From assembly GCA_036245805.1 (NCBI GenBank), contig BTRK01000006.1:38134901-38198900 (forward strand): a stretch of DNA of 64,000 nt. The letters run 5' to 3'. The position numbers and the translations under genes are program-made. Source of the DNA: Pristionchus mayeri (lineage: Eukaryota > Nematoda > Chromadorea > Rhabditida > Neodiplogasteridae). Below are positions 33,863-45,718 of this stretch, piece by piece (positions within the stretch are counted from its first letter, which is position 1; each line of letters starts with the position of its first letter). The notes beneath the pieces were generated by a model that worked only from the letters and a program-made list of their open reading frames with translations, made no database searches and was not told the DNA's origin.

Positions 33863-34230
33863 TCACGATTCTGTGTTAGTCTAAAATAAAGCGTCATGTT
33901 AAACTATTTCATATTTGAGAAAATGAATGTTGAATTAACTTACTGATGATGCTTTGATTGATGCCTTTCTAGAATTTTTGCTAAAAAATTCAATTTATCG
34001 ATATGAAGAATTCCAGAGCAAACCTTCCGTTGGAAATGAAGATATTGTGCCCCAATCTGATCACGACGAGATCGACACTTTCTTGAGACTTCCAACCTGC
34101 GAGAATATCGAGAACCCCGCAATAGGCTATCACTTTTCCTGGGAGAAGCTGCTGCAAATGGTACCGAAATTTCCATTAAATTAAGAACTACCTTTGTGGG
34201 ACCTCTTGGAAGATTGGCATTGTCCGACAT
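33863..34230 (-). CDS. Small orphan protein, 69 residues
   Basis: Exons 34192-34230, 34024-34151, 33944-33968 and 33863-33880 join in phase from ATG to TGA, all with GT..AG sites. The product is soluble-looking, with a conserved-looking centre (KVIAYCGVLDILAGW, then VDLVVIRLGHNIFISNGR). I do not recognise a family. Support is the four consistent splice phases and clean start and stop; no expression or homology evidence is available here. Confidence 0.45.
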
Positions 34231-34468
34231 CTTATCTTTCGACTTTCCACTCTGAATGTATCAAGATTCCACGCAAATACGTGCCTTTTTGACAGTAATC
34301 AGCAACAATTAAAAACGAAAAAAAGAATACCATTTCCCAGCCACTCGTTAAATGAAATAGTATGCAACAACTCTGGTACATGGTGTGTAACTGCAAAAAA
34401 TATCTCCATCACAATTTTAAAACATTACTGGTAATGATTCATTGCAGAGATTTTTACTGAAAAAAGTC

Positions 34469-34971
34469 TTACGCGTGATTGTTCCACTTTTCGGTGAAAT
34501 TAAAGTTTGGAAAATCCTTTCGCACGTAGTACTTCAGCTGAATGATCATTTTCCAGGATGTTTCATTGATAAAATGTATTTGAATACTTACCCGTTCCTT
34601 TGAAATTTTCGTAATCCCACAAGTACTGCATTTCGTGACAATAAGATATCCATTTTGCGCTGATCTCTTCCATAGCAGTTTCTTCGAGCAGTCTGGGCAA
34701 TTATCAACTCTTTCGGAAGTCCAATTCTGAAGACAAGAACAAAAATTGGAACAAAATCAAATCATGACCACCTCTTTCGTGAGATTCCCGTTTTGAACTT
34801 TGATCGTTCGAGTAATCACATCTTCTATCACCTAAATTGTAGCTTTGGATATGACGTGGATGGAAAGGAAAGATGACGAAATTTCTGGACAAGACTTTCA
34901 GAAATATGATCATCGATTAACAAAAGGATACCTCAAAACACTCTTCACATCACTCAGTGCAGTTGGCATAT
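34469..34971 (-). CDS. Small zinc-ribbon protein
   Basis: Clear exons: 34772-34831, 34592-34726 and 34469-34537 (stop). The middle exon carries DNCPDCSKKLLW and VTKCSTCG, two CxxC knuckles 23 residues apart, a zinc ribbon of unknown function. A possible first exon at 34932-34971 follows a strong TTTTTCAG acceptor. It offers either an ATG frame whose phase does not match the next exon, or the matching frame, which reads a Cys-rich segment interrupted by TGA. The start is therefore unresolved. Confidence 0.5.
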
Positions 34972-35024
34972 CTGAAAAAATGTCAACCTACAAGGGAATA
35001 GATTCGGAATCGGAAAAAAAATAA

Positions 35025-36748
35025 TATGAGGCCGTCCGTGATAGATTCAACAACTCAAAGCGAAGCCTCGCATAGCTAGACTCCGCAAGCTCCGCCCACT
35101 CGGCTCGGACACTTTACCCCGCAAAAGCGAGACAAGAGGAGCACAGTCTTCATTCGCAACCAAATCACTCCATCAAAAAAGAATTTGGAAGCTCTTTTCA
35201 TCCTCTTTCGTATGAGCCTCCGTGACTATGGAAAATCCATCTCTAATTAGGTCAGCATACAAGTTTTATAGAGCGACTTGACTTAGAAAACTATAAAACT
35301 CGTATGCTGACCTACTCAGAAAAGGAATTTTCAGGGTACGAGAAAGCCCCATTTCTTCCTTTGCAGACTTCGGCGAAGCCCTACCCGATCGTTTCGAGAA
35401 TTGAAAAGACAATGGAGAAATAGGCTCCGCCCCTCTTTCTCTCGTCTCGCTTTTTAGGTCTTTCACGTTATGATCAATTCACCCACATTTTGGGTCATAA
35501 CTTGGCTCAAACATTAGATATCAGCCTAATTCAAAATGCATGGTCCTATTTAGTCCCATACGAACACATTAACAACACAATTAGACCTGTGTGACGATTT
35601 CGAGTAATCACCTTGTGGTCCCTAGGCATAACCCTAAAAGTGGAATCCACGAAAACATGTTTTCTGGGGTACTTTTCGATGCTGATCATCGTGGTACACT
35701 TCATTTTGCATGAATCGTTCATTGAATGTCGGTGTGGTGCCATGTCACTTCCTGCCAAATCTTTTCGCATGTTGCACTCGAAATACACGAAATACACTGT
35801 GGATCGAAATCTCGCGTAACCGACCAGAATTTCACGGCCACTCGAACGGTTTATTTTATTGACAATGAGGTTTCCTTGTTTTCGAGAAAAATCGACTTTT
35901 TGACTCAATAGTTTGTGCGAGTGGAGACCATTACCATTCGATCCGCCTTTTCATGCTGCTTCGAATGGTATATACAGTACATGCTAATATCCTTGCCCAT
36001 ATGTAGACACTGCAAGCTCCGCCCACTCGGCTCTGACACTTTTCCCCTCGAAAGCGAGATCAGGGGGACACAGGCTTCATTCGAAACCAAATCACTCGCT
36101 CAAAAATGAATTTGGAAGCTCTTTTCATCCTCTATCGAATGAGCCTCCGTGACCCTGGAAAATCCATCCCTAAGTAGGTCAGCATACAAGTTTTATACAG
36201 CGACTTAGCCTAGAAAACTATAAAACTCGTATGCTGACCTACTGAGAAAAGGATTTTCCAGGGTCACGGAGGCTCATTCGAAAGAGGATGAAAAAAGCTT
36301 CCAAATTCACTTTTGAACGAATGATTTGGTTGCGAACTCATCATGTGTCTCTTCGATTTCGAAACGCGCATGGCTCGTGACTCTCTCCGCTTCCTCTCCT
36401 CCCTCTCCCTCCCCTCCCTCCACCCGTCTCTCACCCGGCGTGACTAGAGAGCGCCCTGCCTACGTGAAAGCTCGCTTTCTTTCCCTGTAGGGTTCGGCGA
36501 AGCTCTACCCGATCGTTTCCAGAATTGAAAAGACAATGGAGAAATAGGCTCCGCCCCTCTTTCTCTCGTCTCGCTTTTTGGACCTTTCACGTTATGCTCG
36601 ATTCATCCACATTTTGGCCCATATCTTGACTCAAACATTAGATATCGACCTAATTCAAAAAGTATGATCCTATTCAGTCCCATAGGGACACATTAACCCC
36701 AGAAATAGACCTGTGTGATGATTTCTGTCAACCACCTTGCGGACCCTA
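35025..36748. repeat. Composite of two long direct repeats with internal hairpins
   Basis: Direct repeat 1 is at about 35078-35345 and 36010-36275. Direct repeat 2 is at about 35370-35607 and 36486-36728. Each copy of repeat 1 holds a hairpin whose stems begin ggtcagcatacaag; in the second copy the stems extend to about 90 bp (about 36105-36197 with 36219-36310). The stretch 35540-35970 between them is related to the palindrome at 10950-11971. No host gene is seen. Confidence 0.7.
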
Positions 36749-37253
36749 CCCATATGCGGCGGGCCGCCGTGGACCGCGGATGCCCGCGGATCGATTTTGC
36801 GGGAAAATGAGTAAAGTTCATGCAATGAATTATTCATTTTTGAATTTCTCATGCGATTTCGCATCGGAATCACTATTTCATAATGGAACATTTCTTGAGG
36901 GAGGTCAATTCAAAGTGATCAGGGCTACCGTACTCCCGAACTTATTCCCACCGTTTTTGTGTCTAAAATTTTTCGGGTCAGTTTTCGAACGCGATCCAAG
37001 TTTGCAAACTCTTCAATACCCTAAAGAAAGTCATAAAAACCCCAAAATGGAGGGATCATTTTCGGGAGTACTGTAGCCGTGGTCACTCCGAATCGAACCC
37101 CCCTCAAAAACTTGCATTTGATAAAATTAATATAATATAGTGATTCCGATGCGAAATCGCATGAGGAATTCAAAAATGAACAATTCATTGCATGAACTTT
37201 ACTCATTTTCCCGCAAAATCGATCCGCGGCGGGCCGCCGCGGCCGCATATGGG
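36749..37253. mobile_element. Palindromic element with GC-rich tips
   Basis: The left end cccatatgcggcgggccgcc and its complement at 37253 bound arms of about 240 bp. The stems share gggaaaatgagtaaagttca. Words just outside (acatgctaatatccttgccc at about 35979-36000 and its complement at about 37250-37275) suggest a larger inverted unit. Confidence 0.7.
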
Positions 37254-37728
37254 CAAGGCGATTAGCATGTACTGTACATATGTGGGGATCAGAGGTACCC
37301 GAAGACTATTTATGTCCATTTTTCTGCTTTTCGAGCGCTTTTTACTGTGTAATCGACGAATGAGAGGACGAAAAATGATTAGGAATGTCATTTTATGGTC
37401 AATAATGGTCGTAACAAATGTAAACATGTTGTCGGGAGACGAGGGGAGTTGAGGATCAGGATGAGATAGAGACTGCAAAAAGGGAGACGAGGGGACAGAG
37501 AAGGGACGGAGAGAAGGCCAGACCATCATTAACTAATGGAATCGAAAGCAACGTTCCCATCACTACCCTCTCAATCGCAGCTCGAGCAGTGTAAAATGAG
37601 AGTGACTCACAACCAGAGCCAAACCTCAGCCCATTTCTCATTGGAGAGCGCCGGCGCAATTGCTTTCTTACGTAACGTGAATACACATCGAGAACAAAAT
37701 CGCACTTGATGCAGGAGTAACTGCATCA

Positions 37729-37760
37729 TAATATCACGCCTCTCACGAGAGAATCGAGCT
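37729..37760 (+). repeat. Solo FB1 terminal sequence
   Basis: The left end of family FB1 (tatcacgcctctcacgagag) occurs alone. The nearest opposite end is a degenerate one at 41148-41176, so either this is a 3.4-kb member or two relics. Confidence 0.6.
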
Positions 37761-37944
37761 GGAACAGGGAATGAGTTAGGTCCTTTTCCCCTTCTATATC
37801 TCTTGCCGGAAACCCACTTCTTGTCCTTCCGTTCAACATCTACTTCTCATTCGTAAGTCTCTACCTTCCTGGGGATTTGGGAAAACCACTCGCACGTAGG
37901 GCTTGATAATGTACTGTGTCTATTATGACATTTTGACTAGGAAT

Positions 37945-38565
37945 ATCTGGCTCTGTACGGATATTGAGGTCCCAATCGATTAACGAGGTCCCAATAGGCC
38001 CCATGGATTAACGAGGTCCCATTCGGAATATCGAGGTCCCAATCGTTTTTGTTCGTTTGCGTTTTTTCTCCATGTAAATGTACATACTCGAGTTACCTGA
38101 TATGTTACGGAATTGTATGTTCGTTGGCGTTCTCATCTCGTGATTTGTGTTCTCCATTTTCGCTTGGGCATAATCCAGCGCTTTGGGCATAATCAACCTT
38201 CGCTCAGAGCCTGGATCAATACCGACGAGCATCAATGATCACAAATAGAAGTGGGGATATTAGGTAGAAACATTTTATTTCGATGAATGTTGATACCACA
38301 ACTGATCTACTCCTGAATGATCAGTGGGAGGAGAACAGAAAGAAGGAAGGCAGGTGAACGGGGACTTAATGAGCACTAAGAAAGCAGTGAGGTACTATAC
38401 TGAATGTGATCTCAAATCTAGCATTATTGCATAATAATTATAACATTTGACTTGTGTTAATTGTACAAAAAAACGTGATTGGAACCTCGATAATCCGATT
38501 CGGACCTCGTAACCGGGTAGATTTCCATTGGGACCTCTATATCCGTACAGAGCCGAATATCTTAA
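37945..38565. repeat. Inverted pair of gaggtccca-repeat clusters
   Basis: Four copies of gaggtccca lie between 37965 and 38040, and three complementary copies between 38480 and 38545. The outer words (ggctctgtacggatat) are also inverted. No protein frame explains it. Confidence 0.6.
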
Positions 38566-39378
38566 TGCAAAACATATTTTATCGTGAAATATATTTTGAA
38601 ACACTTCTGATCGCATCATCAGGTCAAGGTTGTCAGCGGTATCAATCAGCAGATATAAGAATCCTCAATGAATAGTCCGCTTTAGAAGACAGGGTGAATC
38701 ATGGGGTATAATTCTGAAACAGCATGACAGTGGTTGAGTGCAAGGATTACCAATACTTAATAAAAATCTGTCCGTATCTACAACTGATATGGATCCGGAA
38801 ATGGGGGCGGATTTCAATAGTTGCAAAATATCCAGAAAATCCCTTTGAAACTTTTTTAAACATTTTACTGGCTATGTTACCATTTGTTGGGTATGGCTAA
38901 ACATAGTTCTACCCCCATCATATTGAAGGGGGACTGCACTTTTTGCATGAACTTATCCATCTCTAACTTCTTTTGATAAGCTCAAAAAGAGTGGCCATTT
39001 CAGGAAATCTATGGATAACAATGGAAACAATCTTTTTATGTTGCCACCTTCTGAGATGGGGAATCGTAGGAATGTGTGCACTTCTTTCATGGCAATTTGT
39101 AAAATGTTGTAACTTGAATTCAACCTATGATCACATACTGAGCAATATCAAGCAAATCATTTTTCCCTACACCATTACATAGACAATTACTTTGATGGAA
39201 AAAAACGAATTAGCCAGGTGAATCAGGTATTTGAAATTCAAAAGTAGCTTGAAATCGAGTTACATGTATTGGCGGTGAAGAAAGAGAGAAAGTAAAAAGA
39301 ATAATGCGATAATATCGTATATGCAATAATGGTCACATCTTTAGTAGATATTGCACATAGACATTTATCTCATTTTGA
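38566..39378. other. Intergenic, no gene seen
   Basis: AT-rich sequence with only short unrelated open frames on both strands. Confidence 0.45.
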
Positions 39379-39852
39379 TCAAAATGGGTTCATCATCAGG
39401 TGCTTCTCTCTCCTTCTCCTGCTGCATCCCGTGATGTCCTTCACAATCTCCCTTAGCTCCTCCAGACTCTCATTGCAGCAGAATTCGCTCAGCTTTCGCA
39501 TACTAAATGTCGTCGTGCACATGAAGGCCGAGATTTCTGAAGACGTAATCGTTTAGAAATATCAAGAATACCATTTAAGATTAGCGAAAACTATTTTCTA
39601 GATTGTTGATTTCTACACTGTAGCTCCATATCATATTCAGAAAGTCTATGAAAGAAAGGTTCACTCACTAGCTGCGTATTTCTCGTTGTTCTTGTAGCAT
39701 TCCTTCCTCATCCACTTGCACTTCTCGTGCTTGGACACGTCCATCGCCCTCTTCCCGCAGAAGACCAGACTACTCTCCCAGTCGATCGTAGCATGAGAAA
39801 AAGAGACGAAGATGAAGAAGAAGAGAGTGGCCGATGCAGTCAATGCAAGCAT
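39379..39852 (-). CDS. Small secreted Cys-rich protein
   Basis: Exons 39669-39852 and 39379-39536 join in phase (intron 39537-39668), giving about 113 residues. A strong signal peptide (MLALTASATLFFFIFVSFSHA) is followed by a mature region with seven cysteines, including one CC pair (LVFCGK, HEKCKWMRKECYK, FMCTT, EFCCN, ITGCS). The start was chosen for the signal peptide; an upstream in-frame ATG would add about 20 residues before it. The family is not recognised; the layout recalls worm DUF19-type secreted proteins. Confidence 0.55.
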
Positions 39853-40411
39853 GGTCACTGTAAAGTCATCCTCATTAATCCGGAAATGGGACAAAATGAG
39901 TAGTTCCGGCATAGCGGAAACTCGAATGAAGCTGTGGACCTCCGTGGCTGAAAGATCGGAAAGGCGGGAATATATAGGGCGGGACAAGCATGGAGCCCAA
40001 GCACAGACCAATGGGAGAGAGGGAGGAGACCTCGAAGAAGTGCAGAGGAAATTGATCAGATGAGGATCTAAAATTGAGACATTCATTGAAATTCGTGCAA
40101 TTTGTATTGAGTTCAGTGAAATAGAATGAGTCTGCTCTTACTTATGGACAGTACAATCTGCAGTTGAATCACCGAGGAGAAAAATGAACGATCGCAGTCA
40201 TTCTCCGTACTTCCTCATCAATTGAGCACAATCAAGTACGGAAGCTTTCGCATAAGTAATATATTGATCAGTTGTAGGATACATAATAAAGTAGTGCTCC
40301 TCTTTCGGATTGTGCATCTCACGAGACAATCGGGACAAATTTTCTGTCGACATTAAAAATTTCTGAAATAGTTGCTTTTGCCTTCATTGCTTGACTAGAA
40401 TAGACTAAAAC

Positions 40412-40757
40412 CGACGTTCGCTGTCCTGGTAGTTTTCCAAGCAGATGAAAGTCACGTAACGGGCAGCAAGGTTCATCCCCTAGTGGAACCAAGGTCGTAG
40501 GTTTGAAACGGTAAACACCTTTTTTTGCCTTGTGATTGCATCGAAAAGGGAAGCGTAAAAGCATGATGAGTGAAATAAACGTACAAAGTGCTGGCAACAT
40601 TCGTGCTTTTGCGTTTTCTTTTCGATGCAATCACAAGGCAAAAAAAGGTGTTTACAGTGGTTCGAACCTAAAATCTTGGGAATTCAGTTCCACCCTGGGT
40701 GAACCTTGCAGTCCATTACGTGAGTTTCATCAGCTTGGAAAGCTATCAGGACACTGA
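40412..40757. mobile_element. Palindromic MITE of about 345 bp
   Basis: The arms at about 40412-40556 and 40605-40757 are reverse complements (shared ccttgtgattgcatcgaaaa). The loop is about 50 bp and non-coding. Confidence 0.7.
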
Positions 40758-42071
40758 TAAATTCTTCAAAAATTATGCCTTTTAAAGAATTTCAAGCTCT
40801 TAAAACTGCCAAAGTTGCGAAGTAAGTGCGAAAAGGAAATTTAAAAAAAACTGTATGAACTGCTTCTGCGCAACGGTCGCAGAAGTTGAAAATGAACAAC
40901 TTGCTCCAAAATTGTTCAATTGAACATAAAAACACTTGTGTGAACAAAAACAATAAGTTGAGACAATAAATAATAGGTTCCACAAATAAGTTAAAAAATT
41001 AAGTAACCAATATATTTTGCCTCAACTTTGCAGCAGCATGCAGCAGCTGCATGATACTATGGAATCAATGCCAACTAGTAAAATTTGCATGACTCAGCCC
41101 CTCCTAAAAAGCATAAAATATCTAAATCTTAAATGAATTCATTGTCCCGATTCTCTCGTGAAAGGCCTGAATTTTAGAGTTTAACGAATCACAGGCTCTG
41201 AGAGCTATTTACAGTGTGAATGACGTAGAAAGACGTCCTTCCTGCATCCCTACCCAGACATAGACTGCTTTTTGATTCAGGATATCTGCTTGTGTCGCGT
41301 TTTTGATTATCGCGACGGGAATGTTTCGAGGATATCCCAAATATCTCGGAGAGCACGGATATAAGCCATTGTTCACCATTCGTTCACGTTCCTACAATTG
41401 GTGCGCACGAGATCTTTAACAAATCTCAAATTATGAAGTAACTACATCTTCAAAGGCACACAAAGGAACTAGTGGACCACTTGTTTTATTAGAGTCGTGT
41501 ACACAATGGACTGCAGCCTATGAAGAATATGGCCCCATCCTCACCTGAGCACTACTGCCTGATGTGATAAATAAATAAATAAATAAACACAATGGACAGC
41601 AATACTACAATTCAGGTGGTATTTTTTTTAAAAAGAAAAAAATCAGCTTCTGTTCGGTTTCTAATACTCGATTGTTTTTTATCCAAAATAGGTTGTTTGA
41701 AGTATGAAATTCTCAGTAATTGTAAACAAAAGCGAAGCATACCATTGGGTCGGCAATGCCAGAGGGAGCATCGTTGATCCCAATCAAAGTTCTATTTTTT
41801 TGCACTTGATTCAGCTTCATTTTTATAACCATCTAGTGATCCCGTGGTTTGCCTACCTTCGGTTTCCTCGTAAGTTAGAAAAAATCACTACAAAATGTTC
41901 AAAATTTCTTGATACTGCGATCATAAGTTTGACCAACCTCATAAACCGTATGCGGAATTTGCAAATGTCGTACACATAAAATAGACATAGTCGCTTTTTA
42001 AACTATTTTTCTCATTATTAAAATACAGTTTTATTTTAAGTATTGTCTAGGCAATTGACCGCATCTATCCG
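40758..42071. other. Intergenic, upstream of mboa-7
   Basis: Holds a degenerate FB1 end (cgattctctcgtgaaaggcc near 41150) and an (ATAA)n run at about 41567-41588. No gene is seen. Confidence 0.5.
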
Positions 42072-44864
42072 ATGGGTGTTCCCTCGTTTCTTTCACTTCT
42101 ATCCAAGGATGACTGGATCTACGCGGGTATACTCGGAGGTAAGTCTGGACAGCTACAGCTTGTGTCTTAAATTTCTGGCAATTACCTGGAAGTTTCAATT
42201 ATTCAGGCGGTTTCCTTCTCTCTGTTCTCTTGCGGTTTCTTGCCAAGGGCCAATCTCTCTATTCCGTGATCAAATACTCGCCCGGTTTCATCGGTTTCGG
42301 AGTTGCAGTCCTCTTGCTGCGGTAAACATGCGCAAATTCTCTATTTTGGTCTATTTTGATGAAAAACATCAATACATCGTGTTAAAATGCAGATGGAAGA
42401 TCATCTACTCAATCCCGATCGCTCTGTTTACTTCTATCGCTATCAAGCATGGAAAAGCAGGAGATAAGTCAGTATTTTGTCTTGTGTAATCATCTCAAAA
42501 TGCTGTCGAAGTGTTCTCAATATACAACATTACAATAATCGGGTCGAAAGACCAGTTGTCATCGTTGTCGTTGCAGTCACCAGATGCCTCTTCTCGTCTT
42601 CGTCGTTGTCTTCGTCTACCTTCTTCTCACTCGGCATCTTCACGAGTTCCTCGACGTCCCCGAGCTCGCGAGCCAAGCGAATGCAGTCCAGCTCATCATC
42701 ACACTCAGGGTTCGTTTCAAGAACGATCACGATCATAATTACTTCACTGGAATGTGCTCAAATTTCGTCAATATCCATTGAATAAGATCTGAGGAGGAGT
42801 AGATTTGTAGCATGAGCATTTCAGGCGATCGGACTGGCCTTCGATGTGGGAGACTCGCGGTTTGATCGAATGAATCCTGGGCAGTCGAGGAGGAAAAGAT
42901 GTTTGGAGGTGAGCAATTAATCAATATTCGTGATTATAATGCGGGTCTTTGTAACGGATCGATTTTTTTATCAATAACGAAACGTGCTTATCAGGAAGAT
43001 CCCAGCTATTTGATGATGTTCAACTACATGTATCACTACTGTGGCCTGTTCACCGGCCCGTACTATTCGTATCAGGTGAGCGTAAATTCAAATTATCATA
43101 CTTTAATCGAAGATCTTGCTTCTCTGCACTTGGAAATACACGTTTTTAATACTTCTTTGTGCAATTTGTCTCGAATTGAGATGTTCATCGACTCCTGCGA
43201 CTACCAAGCTGCCGCTTTCCATCAGAATTATCTTGAGAATGGACTTGTCCGTGAATACACGTAGGCCTTTCTTACATTCACAGTGCTGCTTGCAGCATTG
43301 AAAAGATATACAAATTGATTAGGACCAAGCGGGTAAGCATATAATGAATTAAGGTGGCGACTAAAGCAGCTCGCTTGGAGTCTCCCTGTCTTCATTATCA
43401 CCAACAAGCTATTCCCTCTTGACGTGAGTGCATTCACACAATAATGACTCTCAATAACGTCAGTGATTACCGATCAAAAGGTCTGATGGATTCAATGCAT
43501 TTTCAAAGTATTGTCTTCAGGGTCTCCGATCGGACGACGTCTACTCGTGGTCGCTCTTCTACAAGTTCCTCTATGCCGCCATGGTCTTCGTCGTCTTCAG
43601 AATGCGCGTGTACGCCGCGTGGTCTGTGAGGTGAGACATTCATAGATTACAAAAATTCGTTGTCCTGTTCATGTTAGACTACTCACATTACGAAAAAAAC
43701 AAGTGCGTTGTGCTGACCACTTTTCTAAGGTGTAGTTTCGTATCAACAAGTGAGAATGTAGGTAATTGGTAAAAAAATGAACCCGCCACTCCCTTTTCAG
43801 TGAGTGCATCTGCGTCACTCTCAACATCGGCATCTATCCCGATTCCTCGGCCCCCAAGTGCGTGATTGGCCCGACTGACGTCGAGGGATTCAAGAGGGGG
43901 TGGACGGACGGGACGACCAGTGCCAATTCAATCGCCATTCAGAACATCGAAATGTCTGAGGTGTGAATTAATTCCTTATTTCTCATAAATTAAGGCCAGA
44001 ACATCTGAAAATCTGGGAAAACGTTTTGTTTATCTAGCGAATACATCACCCTTGATGCCAATCCATATTCCATCTTCAGGTCGAGGCCAGTGAGGGTTTC
44101 CGTGCGGGCATCAGAGGCTGGAACAAGTCTGTGCAGACTTGGCTCGCTCTCTACGTTCACTCGCGAGCTCCCAAAGCCACTCGGTACGTCTAAAGAACAA
44201 AAAAGAATACAATAACAAGAACAAAAATTTGTTTACTCGATAAAAATTATCATTCCTCTACATCTATTTCTTCTCAGGATGGTGTTGACGATGTTCATCT
44301 CCGCCCTCTGGCACGGGACGTACGCCGGCTACTTCATGTCCTTCCTCGTCGTTCCGATGTGCACCGCAGCAGAAGACGTCCTCTTCAGAATCTTCCCCAA
44401 GGGAGAGAATGGACAGAGGAGTCAGACATTCCTCAGAATGTCAGTGGTGTATTTTTGTTGAACAATCATCTAGATGACTTGATCTGACTTCTGAAGCATG
44501 AGACAATCCTGATGTAAATATTTTCCTCGTTTCTTGTGGTTTGCAAAGTTGTGAATTATTTAGATACTGGCTGACTCTGAGATCTCGTGGTTTCGATTTC
44601 ATGGCGACAGGCTTCCTTCTCAAGAATTGGAAGGACACGCATAGATTCTGGTCCTCGTTCTACTATTGGCTGCCAATCACTATGGTTGGATAACACTTGA
44701 TTCTTGGTAGAAGATTTACTGATAGGAGTGAATGATAATAATGGGGCAAAGTTCAGATCGCTCTGTTCTTCCTTCTGACTGCGATTGAGTCGATGGTTCG
44801 ACCAAGAACGAAGAAGCCACAAAGCGAAACGTCTGGAGATGTCAAGGAGGTCAAAGCGGAATAA
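42072..44864 (+). CDS. mboa-7: Lysophosphatidylinositol acyltransferase (MBOAT7/LPIAT1 ortholog)
   Basis: Fifteen exons in full phase: 42072-42138, 42207-42321, 42393-42467, 42577-42709, 42825-42908, 42995-43075, 43181-43260, 43296-43332, 43367-43423, 43521-43630, 43801-43960, 44080-44183, 44278-44448, 44564-44684 and 44757-44864, giving 500 residues. It is a multi-pass ER membrane enzyme that transfers an acyl chain (arachidonate or EPA) to lyso-PI. Family marks: YMYHYCGLFTGPYYSYQ, FRMRVYAAW, the catalytic-type Asn in GWNKSVQTWL and the catalytic His in SALWHGTYAGYF. The C-terminal helices and a charged tail end at a stop. The start is MGVPSFLSLL, shortly after a TTGTCTAG acceptor that could take a spliced leader. 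Confidence 0.92.
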
Positions 44865-45281
44865 TTGTTCAGTAGAAAATAGACTAGTTATTTTAAGCCT
44901 CGCGTATTTAATTGTCAGTATTTTGAAATTTGTTTTGTCCTGAAATTTACTGGTATCTTAATTTAGTCGTTTATTTTGCACGAGTTACTCCTTATCGCTG
45001 CCGACTTTGAGTGCTTTGCATAATGAGTCTCACTTGTGCCATTCGTTGGTTCATCTTTTTTATAAAGTTCTCCTTTCAAGATCTTTTTTCTAATGATACT
45101 CAATTACACAATTTGGCTACTATAGACAGGTCACCGTGTTCATTGTCTCCTCATTATGAAGAACCATAGCGGGGACCAGGCTTGAGTTTTCTGAAGAGCA
45201 AAACTGCTTATATGAGCGAGGCGCAAGCCACCAAAGTGAGGTTCCAAAGAGTGAGCTAAATACTCATTGCGAAAGCGAGAC
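44865..45281. other. Downstream flank of mboa-7
   Basis: No gene is seen. It contains a word (ccaccaaa context, about 45230-45240) repeated near the second tRNA. Confidence 0.5.
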
Positions 45282-45285
45282 AAAA
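45282..45285 (-). terminator. RNA polymerase III T-run
   Basis: Four T residues on the minus strand a few bases after the tRNA 3' end. Confidence 0.6.
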
Positions 45286-45290
45286 GATTC

Positions 45291-45361
45291 TCTCTGGCCG
45301 GGAATTGAACCCGGGTCTCGCACGTGACAGGCGCGGATACTAACCACTATACTACCAGAGA
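45291..45361 (-). tRNA. tRNA-Asp(GTC): tRNA-Asp (anticodon GTC), copy 1
   Basis: The 71-base cloverleaf has acceptor stem TCTCTGG with CCAGAGA, anticodon loop CTGTCAC with a five-pair stem, and a T arm with GGTTCAATTCC. It decodes GAC/GAU. A four-T terminator follows. It is identical to the copy at 46850-46920. Confidence 0.95.
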
Positions 45362-45718
45362 TGTGAGTGAAATTGTTAGGAAGCTGTACATAAGCATTCT
45401 CAATCTGTTTCTTCAAGCTCGGTCATCTTTGGCAAATCTCTCTCTATTCGATTATCAAATGAGTTGTGGAATTATCCTAACCCCCGTATCTGTCCAAATT
45501 GTTTTACCCTATAACCTCCCTCCCCCTCCCGCCCTCGTAGGCAGCCGCTGATCTACATCATCTCTCGCTTGTTAGCACTGTGTGAGGTGACTCTACAGTA
45601 CTGTATTTTAGTAAAGCTGAATTCCAGCAATTCAATCTTGTAATAGAATTTATTGGGGAGATCCAGAAGACACCGTCAAAATGTGATTATTCAAAACGAT
45701 GATTTTTTTCTCCAGCAC

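Noticed and set aside
35078..36310. Possible CRISPR-like or regularly spaced array
   Set aside because: Only two long copies with unequal spacers are present; this is eukaryotic repeat DNA, not CRISPR.
37021..37452. Overlapping frames on both strands at the GC-tipped palindrome
   Set aside because: They mirror each other through the inverted repeat and have no coding features.
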